Assembly: GCA_048013815.1 (NCBI GenBank)
Contig: CM106585.1
Location: 21,948,001-22,012,000 of the forward strand
Source: Setoptus koraiensis
Taxonomy: Eukaryota > Arthropoda
Direction: 5' to 3'
Length of the DNA: 64,000 bases
Shown: in pieces, positions 36,695-46,592 of the stretch
How the letters are laid out: every line of letters begins with the position of its first letter
Position numbering within the stretch: the stretch's first letter is position 1
Position numbers and translations under genes: made by a program
The notes under the pieces: model-generated
Database searches by the model: none
What the model saw: only the letters and a program-made list of their open reading frames with translations
Told to the model about the DNA's origin: nothing

Positions 36695-37372
36695 AGTATC
36701 ATATACAATATAAATAATTCCGAACAACACCTTGTCTCTTCTTTTATGCTTCTTGTGAAATTAGGTTGCTGTAACAAATATGGCATGAGATCACCTGAAT
36801 GATCTTGTGGTCAGCTAGAGGTTCGGTAAAATTCCAGTAAGACTCCATTGTGAGTCGCTTCACACCGATACCGGTCTGTGTCCTTCAATTAGAGTGTGGG
36901 GTCATAGAATGTTCCTCATTTTGTGATAATATGAGGCCAGTAGATATTTGAATGAATTTTGCGTGGTTTCAGAATGCTCGTTGTATCGGCTATATTTGTA
37001 TTGATTTCACTCACACAATTTATGCGATATCACTTGCTGTAGAGCACTCTGAATAACACTCTAAAACAACCGTTTCGATATTTTTGGGGCGGAGGTCATC
37101 CGAGATGACTTATGCGACCATAATCTGTGTCCCCTGTAACCTCTTTTTAGTGAGACAACCGAAGTCTAGCTGGAGCGAGTTGAGTCGAAGAAGTAAAGGT
37201 TTTCTTCCGTCTCAACGTTAGAATATTCATAGAGACAAATGGTAGCAAGACGAAGCGTCAAACCAAGTCGGGTATTAATTTTTTCATAAATACAGTATGC
37301 TTCAGAAAGATATACTTCTTTACTGACAAGAGAATATTGTGAGAATTGATATCGTGGATATAGAGGCCCTTA
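36695..37372. other. Spacer between the two small HSP genes
   Basis: No coding frame is supported. The right part leads into the heat-shock-element cluster of copy 2. Confidence 0.6.
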
Positions 37373-37516
37373 TTCATGAACTTTCGCTGACAAGTATTTT
37401 CGTGAACTTTCCCGAAAGCATCTTTTTCGTGAACATTCGCGCGTGAATATCTTGTGCACAGCGAATTTGACTGAAAGGGCGCGAAATTTCTCGAAACTTC
37501 TCTCGCAAGTATATAT
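37373..37516 (+). promoter_or_regulatory. Heat-shock promoter of small HSP copy 2, four HSE arrays
   Basis: Four arrays of perfect alternating units are present: TTC-GAA-TTC at 37373-37385, GAA-TTC-GAA at 37404-37416, TTC-GAA-TTC at 37426-37438 and GAA-TTC-GAA-TTC at 37483-37500. A TATATAT box follows at 37510-37516. Transcription is expected to start near 37541. The density is higher than in the copy 1 promoter. Confidence 0.88.
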
Positions 37517-37742
37517 GTTGCGATCGCTGGCCAGCTCAAGTCATATTCTCAAGTAAAAACAGAAACGACTAACAACGATCCAAGCAAGCAAACATCCACA
37601 AACAAATCCAACTCAATTCCAACATTCAACCTCAGCATTATTTTAAGCAGCTCGGAATTATTTAAAACTGCTCGAAAGCACCCAAAAAAGTACAGATACC
37701 AACTAACAACTAACAAGTAACTAAGTAATCAAGTAAATCAAC

Positions 37743-38345
37743 ATGTCTCTACTATTGCGAGATCCATTTACTAGAGACTGGGAAGATTCACTCTTGTACC
37801 CATATTCGCTTCAATTGAACCGACATCGTCATCACCCAACAAGAGTTCATCGCTTGGACGAGCTATATCCATCATTCGATCGCACGCTAGGCCACTTACA
37901 GGATGTAATGGAAGATGTTAGTGCAGCCATCGGACAGTATCAATCTGGATTGGGACCCGATCTGGCCACTGGTGATATGAAGACAACACGTACACAAGAT
38001 GGAAATCTACAACTGGCCATCGATGTCTCTCAATACAAACCTGAGGAGATCAACGTAAGATTGAGCGACGATAATCTTATTGTCGAAGGCAAGACAGAGT
38101 CGTCAGAGAATGACTCTTATCACAGGAGTCAGTTCAAGAGATGCCTAAAATTGCCTGCTGACTGCAAACACGAGGCCATTAAATCAACACTAACACCAGA
38201 CAGAAAACTTCTCATTGAGGTCCCGACAGCGAAGCCAGTAGCTGACAATCGATCGCGAACAATTCCTATTGACGTTCAACAGAAACCGGCAGTCGAATCG
38301 GCTCAGGATGCCGAAAAGAAACAAGCTGAGGATGGCAAGAAGTAA
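37743..38345 (+). CDS. Small heat shock protein (HSP20/alpha-crystallin), copy 2
   Basis: 200 aa, intronless, ATG 37743 to TAA 38345. The alpha-crystallin domain and C-terminal part are almost the same as in copy 1 (IDVSQYKPEEINVRL, VEGKTES, QFKRCLKLPAD, TPDRKLLIEVP, TIPIDV), while the N-terminal arm (MSLLLRDPFTRDWEDSLLYP) and both untranslated regions differ. The diverged arm usually sets oligomer size and client choice, so the copies may have different substrates; that is inference. Function is as for copy 1: a stress-induced holdase chaperone. The first residues (M-S-x-L-L-R-D-P-F) are shared, showing common origin. Confidence 0.95.
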   Translation: MSLLLRDPFTRDWEDSLLYPYSLQLNRHRHHPTRVHRLDELYPSFDRTLGHLQDVMEDVSAAIGQYQSGLGPDLATGDMKTTRTQDGNLQLAIDVSQYKPEEINVRLSDDNLIVEGKTESSENDSYHRSQFKRCLKLPADCKHEAIKSTLTPDRKLLIEVPTAKPVADNRSRTIPIDVQQKPAVESAQDAEKKQAEDGKK

Positions 38346-38440
38346 TAATCTCATTGATGTCTTTGACTCGTGAAGTATTATGTCACCTCTCATATAATAG
38401 TTGTAACTCAAGTGATCATCATGTAGTATTCAGAGAAGTA

Positions 38441-38446
38441 AATAAA
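38441..38446 (+). terminator. Polyadenylation signal AATAAA of small HSP copy 2
   Basis: AATAAA lies 95 nt after the stop codon. Confidence 0.6.
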
Positions 38447-38975
38447 ATCAAATTGTAGCAAAGAAATGCTGTCCAAATATCTACACTTGTCTCTCTTGTT
38501 GCTGATTGATCTAACATTTACTCTTGTCACTACATCATTCGTCGAGTGCAGGCGAATCACGTACCGCTGCAATGTATGTGTCAAATGAATTCAGATATAA
38601 CGGAATAAACAACAATCTCGGCGTGATGTAATTAAAATTAGGCGACTAACAACTAGCAATAGCCATCGTAGTATCACATCACGGCAGAGAGACAACTTTT
38701 ATCATTTTTCTTTTTTTTTGAATTGATCTAATTAGTTTATTATCTATACTGTGTGCTGATTATATTTGATTTTGTATTAATTAACGTATTACAGATTTAA
38801 ATGATAGAAATAATGTATAACTGTCGTTTGCAATGCCCTTTGAGTCAGACTGACAGTGCAACTGCTTTCACTGGTTGCTTGACCGTTGATTTGTCTTGTC
38901 AAAAATTGGAAAGAAATTATCATTGCTTGCGACAGATAAGTTGCGTAAACTGATCATCATATCATATAAACGCAA
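38447..38975. other. Convergent intergenic region
   Basis: Separates the + strand small HSP from the - strand glucosylceramidase. On the minus strand an AATAAA (38736-38741) could end the glucosylceramidase transcript. No gene is seen. Confidence 0.5.
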
Positions 38976-40461
38976 TCATATCATGTAGACGATAGAGGTG
39001 AAACTCTCGGCCTTGACATTCACTGTTGTTATGGTCAGTTGATCGTTACTGTTGCTAGTACTGGCTGCAGTCGCAGGTGGCGAACTGGTCAATAGCATCC
39101 TGATATCTATGGGTATATCATAGGGGTTGTTGTTAAGTACAATTATCACTACATAGCTTTTTGGGGTGAGAAAGGCAACGGCCTCCAAAAGATAATCATA
39201 GTTTGCGTTTAGCAATTGCATTCCGAGCCTCAACGAGCCCGGCTCGAGAAACTTGCTAAAGTGGCCCAGAGCATAATACATGGGATTTTTGTAATATTGA
39301 TCGTTGGCCTTGTCCACCAATATGGGACTGTCTAGCCGGCCGCCCAACCAGCCTGGCCCTCCCTCCAAATCGAGCGCCATGTTCCAGTCGACCCAACCGG
39401 AACCAAAATGTTGCAGTGTTTTCATTATGTCATACATATAATGAACTCCTCGTTGCCAGTTGCCAATCATAGCCTTTTGCATGAACGGCAAATGACCCGA
39501 ACTGAACTCTGTCGACAATATAAATTTGCCAGGATATTTTTCATACAAATCGTCCATTAGCTCATAGGCTACATCTATATATCCGTGCACCGCAACACCG
39601 GCAATGTATTGTCTGGCCGAGGTGTTAGTCATAACGTGATCGGCCAACATGGGCAAATATTTTCTATTGTCATCATGCACCATTAGCTTGATTTGTTGCA
39701 GCATCTCTCTGGAGGCCAATTTGGGCCCAAGATACTTTATTATGTAGGCAAGATAATCGTTTCGCGGAAATAGCATTGTGTTAAAGTCAATGAACGGCTG
39801 GATGGCCATTATGGGCTCATTCATAACTGTCAGACCCCAAAATTTCAGGCCAGCCTTGTCGTAGGCCTCTAAGAAGCGAGCCTTCAATTCGGCCAGAGTT
39901 TCATAATATTGGCCCGGATCCGTGTGCTGATTCTGTCCACCGCTATGACTTCCTGTTTGGCTGTTGCCCATAGACTGGCCACCAGCAGCGCCATTTCCGC
40001 CAACACCAACAGCTCCTCCACTGCCTGGCTGACCGCCGCTACCTGTGCCCGCCAACTGTTGTGCACCATCTACGGCTTGCTGGTTTATCGCCTGGTTGCC
40101 GCCGTTACCTGCGAATCCGGAACCACCGGAAGTGCCTGCACTAGCGGCTGAACCGGTCAATGTTTGATTGTTTATTGCGGACGATTTTTGTTGTTGTGGC
40201 GATCCCTTGAGGTAGCCCTTGTTGTAGAAATTGTTTGTTTTCATCCACAGCGGCGGCGACCACATTGAGGCAATCAATTTCAGTTCCCTCTGGCTGGATT
40301 CGGCGACCACTTGCGCCAACTTGATGACGGGCATCTTGTATAGATAATCCTCCTCCATTAGCTTGAAATGTCTCAATTCAAAGTCTGTCGCATCTGCCTG
40401 CTGCTGCTGGTTGTTGATCTGTTGAGCTGCAGCGACTGGCTGCAATTGTGGTTGCTGTTGT

Positions 40462-40492
<31 letters not shown>

Positions 40493-41188
40493 GCTGCAAT
40501 GATTCAAAAGAAAACTGTCCATTGGTGACAAGAGGCTGATTTTTCACTTGTTGCTGTTGGCTGTCATGGCTCGATTGTTGTAGCTGTTGTTGTTGCTGTT
40601 GCTGCTGCTGTTGTGTGTTCATGACAAGAGGTGACGCAGTGGGCGCCGACAATGACGGTCCCCCGGAAGAAGAGGCCAACTGGGCACCGGATGCAATAGG
40701 AGACGCCTGTGACGCTGACGTTGCTTGTGAGGCTGGCGGCTGAAAGGGTTGCGGCGCGTTGGCTCTAATGGCGCCCCCGTTGAATGGGCTAAGATCGTCG
40801 TTTGTGTAGAAACGCGTTGAAAAATCACTGCTGCCAATGGTGACCCGACCCATGTTGTATTTGATGCCGTTGTCGCCAAAATAATCGTCTATGAGACATT
40901 TAGTCATATTCATGGATAGACCCATTATCACAGATGAGGCCGAATCAGAGAAGGCCCCGCCAAAGCCAATAATTGGCTGATATTTTTGTTTTATATTTAT
41001 CACAATGGCAGTGCGACTGTTTATGACACTACTCTCAAAGGCCTCATATTCGCCAATAGTATAATGAAGCTCATCCTTTATTTGGCTGTGACTAATCAAT
41101 GTCTGACCATCGGTTTGGCCATTCAACATAATGGCATCGCTAACACTGGCCACATTGACCATGGCCCCTATTGATTGGCCCGTTTGGC
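38976..41188 (-). CDS. GBA: Lysosomal glucosylceramidase (GH30), 5' end lost in assembly gap
   Basis: The frame is open into the gap; the visible internal Met is at 41162. The stop is TGA at 38976. It hydrolyses glucosylceramide to glucose and ceramide, normally in lysosomes. Collinear with human GBA1 it shows IIGFGGAFSDSAS, IKYNMGRVTIGSSDFS, LKLIASMWSPPLWMKTN, the acid/base Glu in TVMNEP (codon 39816-39818), the nucleophile Glu in LSTEFSSG (codon 39507-39509), GWVDWNMALDLEGGPGW, DSPILVD and GHFSKFLEPGS. The signal peptide and N-terminal cysteine-rich strand region are absent, so at least one exon lies in or beyond the gap. Two low-complexity inserts interrupt the barrel: about 130 residues rich in Q, S and A (about 40385-40775) and about 93 residues rich in G, S, Q and N (about 39920-40200). 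They could be real expansions or retained in-frame introns. The human HWYLDF motif reads HGYIDV, so one active-site Trp is replaced by Gly. Confidence 0.9.
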
Positions 41189-41688
41189 NNNNNNNNNNNN
41201 NNNNNNNNNNNNNNNNNNNNNNNNNNNNNNNNNNNNNNNNNNNNNNNNNNNNNNNNNNNNNNNNNNNNNNNNNNNNNNNNNNNNNNNNNNNNNNNNNNNN
41301 NNNNNNNNNNNNNNNNNNNNNNNNNNNNNNNNNNNNNNNNNNNNNNNNNNNNNNNNNNNNNNNNNNNNNNNNNNNNNNNNNNNNNNNNNNNNNNNNNNNN
41401 NNNNNNNNNNNNNNNNNNNNNNNNNNNNNNNNNNNNNNNNNNNNNNNNNNNNNNNNNNNNNNNNNNNNNNNNNNNNNNNNNNNNNNNNNNNNNNNNNNNN
41501 NNNNNNNNNNNNNNNNNNNNNNNNNNNNNNNNNNNNNNNNNNNNNNNNNNNNNNNNNNNNNNNNNNNNNNNNNNNNNNNNNNNNNNNNNNNNNNNNNNNN
41601 NNNNNNNNNNNNNNNNNNNNNNNNNNNNNNNNNNNNNNNNNNNNNNNNNNNNNNNNNNNNNNNNNNNNNNNNNNNNNNNNNNNNNNNN
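41189..41688. other. Assembly gap of 500 N
   Basis: Exactly 500 unknown bases, a conventional scaffold spacer, so the true distance is unknown. The glucosylceramidase reading frame runs into its left edge and the cytosine-poor tract begins at its right edge. Confidence 0.99.
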
Positions 41689-44473
41689 AAATTTTTTTTT
41701 ATTGTAATTAGTTATATTTATTGGTTGTTGTTTATTGTTAGATTATGGAGAGTAGTGATGTGAATGGGTAGTTAGTAAGGGTTTGGATATAGGGTAAATG
41801 TGGAGAGGATTGGGGTTTAATGAGGGAATGAAAATTATTGTGGGATGAGAGGGTAGTGATGTTGAATGATGGAGTGAGATAGAGTGAATGGGGGGGGGAG
41901 TATGTGTTGTGGTTGTTGTGGATGAATAGGTATTTTATAGAGGGTTGGGGTAAAGTTATGGAATAGGGGGTGTGTTTTATAAAATTAATTATTTGGTTTG
42001 AGTATTATGATATGAGTGGTGATATTTGGTGTAGTAGAGAAATTATTATTATTTAGGAGGTGTAGTTATGAGTAGATAGGTGATATGTTGGTGATATGTG
42101 GTGTTATGCTGAGATCGAAAATAATAAAAAGGAGTAGTGAAATGAAGAGTATGTTAAAAGATGTTTCAATTATGTATAATTATATAGATAAATATTAAAA
42201 TAAGGAGTGTGGATAAGTGTGTTGTGGATTAATTTTGGGTAAGTGACGTTGGAAAGGTTGTTGTTTTAATTAGTGTGTAGGGGGTGTTTGATATATAAAG
42301 TGGAAATGTTAGGGTAAATTTAAAGTGTGTTAAGGTAAGTGGGAGGAAATAAAATAGTAATTGTATGAAGGGATTGTGGAAGTAGTGAGTTAGATTGTAT
42401 GTTTTTGAGAGTTCATAGAGTGGAAATATGGTGGTGAGGAAGTTGTAGTGATGTGTTGAGTAGAGGGTAATAGTTGTAGATTAAATGATATATATTTGGA
42501 GATAGATGTATTGGTATTGGTGATGGTTAGTGATGAAGTTTTTATGGGTGTTTTTTTTTGGTTTCGGTATTTGTGGGGGATTGAGTGAAGTCTTTTATTA
42601 TGTTTTTATTTGTTATTTTTTAGTGAGGTGGTATGTTGGTTTTGTGTGGGTGTGTGTGGGGAGGTGAGAGTGTGATAGGTGTGGGAGTGTAGTGGATGTG
42701 GGTTATTGATGTTGATGGGAATGTATATGGAATGTAGTTAGATGATTTTTGAAGAGAGGTGTTTTGGTAGTGTTTGGTAGAGAAAGATGTATTTTTAGAT
42801 GTTGATATTTGTTTTAAATGGTGAGAGTATGGTGAAGTTAAGTTGAGATTTTGGATATTGAGGGATTGTGAAGTGGGAGTGTTGAGATGGGAATAAGGGG
42901 AGTTGGAAGATGAGAATAGGGGTGGGATTTTGGTGTTGGAAAAATATATATTAGTTTTGTGTAGGTTAGTTTATTGAAGAGGTAAGTTAGTTAGTGTTGT
43001 TTGTGGGTAAGTTGAGTTTTTTTTAGATGTGAATATAATAGTATTTGGGGGGGTATTGAATAGTTTTGAGTGTGATTAAATATTGTTAATGGAGAAAGAG
43101 ATATATTTTGAAAGGGTGAACAGATGAGTGTGTAAGTGGGTTAGAGGGATTTGATAATAGTTAAAAAACAAACTTTAAAAAAAATGAATTTAATAGATTT
43201 TGAACAGAATAAATGTGATTTGAATTGGGGTGATGGAAGTTAATAAGTCTGTATAGTTAAAAAGTAATAGTTAATAGTAAATTAATTAAAAGAATTTAGA
43301 GTTACGAAAGATAGATTATTAGATACAGAAATACAATTCTAAGTAAAAATGTAACAGGATGTTAATTTATTAGTATTAAAGTCAATTAAAAGAAATTGTT
43401 TGATTTAAGTTTTTAGTATAGAGATTAAATTATATTTTTAGAAAGTTGGTTGTTGATGAATGGGGTAGGGGAGAGTGGTAGTTTGTTGGTTTTTGATTTG
43501 TGAGATTTGAATGATTGGAATGGTAGGAGGGGGGTGAGGGAAGAAGAGTAAAAGAATAAGGAAGAGGAAGAAGGGAGGGTAGTAGGTCGGAATAAATTAT
43601 TTATTTGTTATTCAAGTGGATGGAGGCGTGTGTGAGGGGGAAAGATGGAGGGTAGGAGGGGTGTTGGGATATAAGGTTAGTTTATAGAAAGGTAGGTTTT
43701 TTTGGATGGAAGTGGGTTTTGTGTGGTAAAAGGTGGAGTATTAAGAGTAGTTGTTGTGATTGTAGTGGTTATTATGTATGGTTGTGTTGATGGAGGGGAT
43801 TGTAGGGAGGGGATTGGTGAATTGTTTAGAGGGGTTAGGGTATTTTGTGATAAATGGTGGATTTTGAGTGGGATGATGGGTATTGTATATGTAGGGAGGG
43901 GGTGAGTGAGGGGGTTAAGAGATGTTGAAAGTATTGGATAATTGGTGGTAGAATAGTGGGGTTTGTGTTTGGTAAAGGGGAGTGTTTGGGGGAAATTTTT
44001 GTGTGAATAGGGGATTTGTTAAAATAATATGTGTTAAGGTGTATAGTTTAGTAGATTTTGTGAGTAGGAAGAGATAGAAGGGTGGAAGGGGGAAGATGTG
44101 TAGGAATTAATTTGGTAATGGGGTGTAGTATGAAGAGGGGATTGATTATTATTTGGGGGGTGGAAGGGAATTTGGGTGATTTATTTAGGGGTGTTGGGAT
44201 ATTTTATTGAAATTATAGGGTGGTTTTGTGGATGTAGATTATAGTTAAGATGGGTTGTGAAGGGTGTGGTGGGAGGGAAATGGAATGAGTGGTTTAGGTT
44301 TTGTGTGGTGAGGTTGATGGATTTTTAGAGGTTGTGTTTGGTTATTGGGGATGATGTTGGTGTTTAAAGGGAGAGGGTAAATAATGGATTGTGAAAAAAT
44401 GGTATTATTATTAATAATGATTAAAATTATTATTATAGGTGATTATGTGATTTGGTATGAGTGAGTGAGTATA
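41689..44473. other. Cytosine-depleted tract (A/G/T only on + strand)
   Basis: By direct reading, this 2.8-kb stretch contains only about two dozen C on the + strand, under 1 percent. The last 790 bases (from about 43681) contain none. Sampled lines are about 40 percent G, 35-40 percent T and 20-25 percent A. No believable coding frame is present. The segment at 43141-43445 is more A-rich and holds about half of the C residues. Normal composition resumes abruptly at 44474. The origin is unresolved: mutational process, unusual satellite-like DNA or assembly artefact. Confidence 0.9.
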
Positions 44474-44510
44474 GCTTTCCTAGAAACATTGTCCAGTCAT
44501 ATATTTTTTT

Positions 44511-44516
44511 TTTATT
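44511..44516 (-). terminator. Candidate polyadenylation signal of the acyltransferase gene
   Basis: TTTATT on the + strand gives AATAAA on the minus strand, about 190 nt past the stop codon. Confidence 0.4.
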
Positions 44517-44704
44517 TATGCTATCACATTTTTATGAATTTAAATCATCCATTTTAAATGGTGATTGAACACAGTTGATGTTGTCTCAGCACAGATTCTA
44601 CATCTTCAATTCATTCCACAACTATTCACCTATACTGATGGTCTTGAAGGCATCATTTTGACTACCACGAGAATACACCTGTCTTTGAGTCGTATTTGAG
44701 TCCA

Positions 44705-46592
44705 TCACATGCTTCGTTTGCCGGTAGCGTTACTATTAATACAGGGATTCTCAGAGAACTTCATTCCACGGGAAGGGCAGTGCTCGAGTCTCAATGTTCT
44801 CTCTACTGAGAGAATAGGCATCTCAAATATTATTGTCAGCACAAGAGCAAACATAAATGTAATGATTGTGTGTCCTAATGTGAAGTATATCATTAGATGA
44901 TGAGAGAATTTTATTGGATAGTTTTGATTGCCATACAGGACGACCATAATCAATGGATGTATTAGAAAAGCCGAATACGACACCCTACTTAACGGAGTGA
45001 AAACTCTAGATGATAGTATGTTGTTTATGGGGCCGCCAAATCCGTTCATACAGGCATACATTACCCATCCTGTAGAAAGAGCCCATAAAGGACGAGACAG
45101 GCTACTATATAATGCCGAAAAGTATTTGTTATAGATATGACCATTCATACCTGGATACATGGCGATTAATAGCATGCTATACGAAAAGACTGTGAGACTC
45201 CATCCGGCAAAAACTTGAATCTACAATTAGAAACGGATACAAAAGAGAATTTAGACGGTCAACTAAAATGTTTGCCTATTAATTCATATTAGTTACCTTA
45301 TTAGTTAGTTACCTTTGTGAGCGTTTTGGGAAGTTTAGATCTTATCAAAAGCTGACCAAAAAGCAAACCCATCAAATAGGGCCCAGCTCGACAGTAAGGT
45401 TTGATGTAAATATATTTGTAGTAGATTGACCACACACTATGATTCACTGGCTCCACTAAAGGGACAGGAGGGAGGTTCAATGATATTGTTATGGCCGCTA
45501 CCAATGTTTGACTTATTATAATACCCAGAGCTGTGATGGCTAATCCTAGACTGTGGAATCTTCTATTGGTTGTTGAATTCAACAAATACATCACTGGCAA
45601 TGAGAATAGAAACAATTGCATATCAACAGCCGAATACCAACTGTGACTTAGGCAAATATTTTCGTGATCTATGAAATTATGCAACATGAACAAATTAATC
45701 CACCAATTCTTTCTGCACCACAAATCGAACATTATAGTTGAATTGTCCCATTGTTTGCCGCTGCCTAAGTGAGGCAAAAACATCACACTGATGAGAATGG
45801 CCAGCATCATAACAGTGGCTAGGCGTAGATATCTGCGAATGATATTGCTGGAAGCACACAAATTCAAAATATAGATTTAGATTGATACAGAACAGAATGA
45901 GAAATTGTATAAAATCATTATCAACTTACCATTTGTTGTAAGATATGACCACCAAGAAACCACTCATGAATAGAAAGTTATCAATGGAGAAGCTTCCATT
46001 GGCGATGAACTGTATATACCAGGGACGAAACAAATTCTTAACAATAGTCTCATCGGTAAATTGCAGCCACCATGTAGCAAAACTATAACTGTGCATAATG
46101 ATGACCCAGACCATCGATAAGACCTTGATGCCGTTTATGGAGTTGGTATCACAATCTTTAAATTGAGAAAAACAACACCGTTGTAATTGATTGTCGCATT
46201 ATGCCATAGATCAAATTAGATGAAAAATTGTGATCCAACTTACCACCTATGATTTCGCTGGGTGGTTGTACCAAATCAGCGAGATTCTTTCGTATAGAAA
46301 AAGCCATTGTCAGTTTGATCATCAGCGAGGGATTCTTAGCGTCGCAATATCTTTTAAGATTGTCAAATACTGATGCAACTACAACTAAAATCACCGGAAC
46401 AATCAATACTAAAGCTGTTGAATATAAGCTCATGGGCTCAAAAGAATCTTGATCGCCATTTGCACTGTTGTTAGTTTGATTATGCGTCACATTGAATCGA
46501 AATGTTGAGTCGTCCTGTTGGAAACTGTTAGAAACTATCAGAGTCAAAGTTACATAAACGACGATGAGTATATGAGAAATTAGCGATTTCAT
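44705..46592 (-). CDS. Acyltransferase-3 family membrane protein, NRF-6-like
   Basis: The four exons are complement 46244-46592, 45930-46155, 45313-45847 and 44705-45220. The introns are 88, 82 and 92 bp, all GT-AG with consistent phases 1, 2 and 0, giving 541 aa. The N-terminus (MKSLISHILIVVYVTLTLIV) is a signal peptide or anchor, followed by an N-glycosylation-rich stretch and a helix (ALVLIVPVILVVVASVF). Next comes the family signature NGIKVLSMVWVIIMHSY, whose His138 is the conserved candidate catalytic residue, then FSIDNFLFMSGFLVV and CLSHSWYSAVDMQLFLFS. About ten helices are expected. Relatives are nematode NRF-6/NDG-4 and the large arthropod families implicated in lipid or drug uptake in the gut; the substrate is unknown. 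The long cysteine-rich NRF domain usual at the N-terminus is missing, either lost or encoded by undetected upstream exons. Confidence 0.85.

Noticed and set aside
43201-43445. Resemblance of the A-rich island to arthropod mitochondrial 16S rRNA (TTGGGGTGAT word)
   Set aside because: The other conserved 16S blocks expected downstream could not be found, so a nuclear mitochondrial copy is not supported.
43702-43905. 67-codon frame in the cytosine-free tract
   Set aside because: Lack of C makes many codons impossible and the peptide is a Val/Gly/Trp artefact of base composition.
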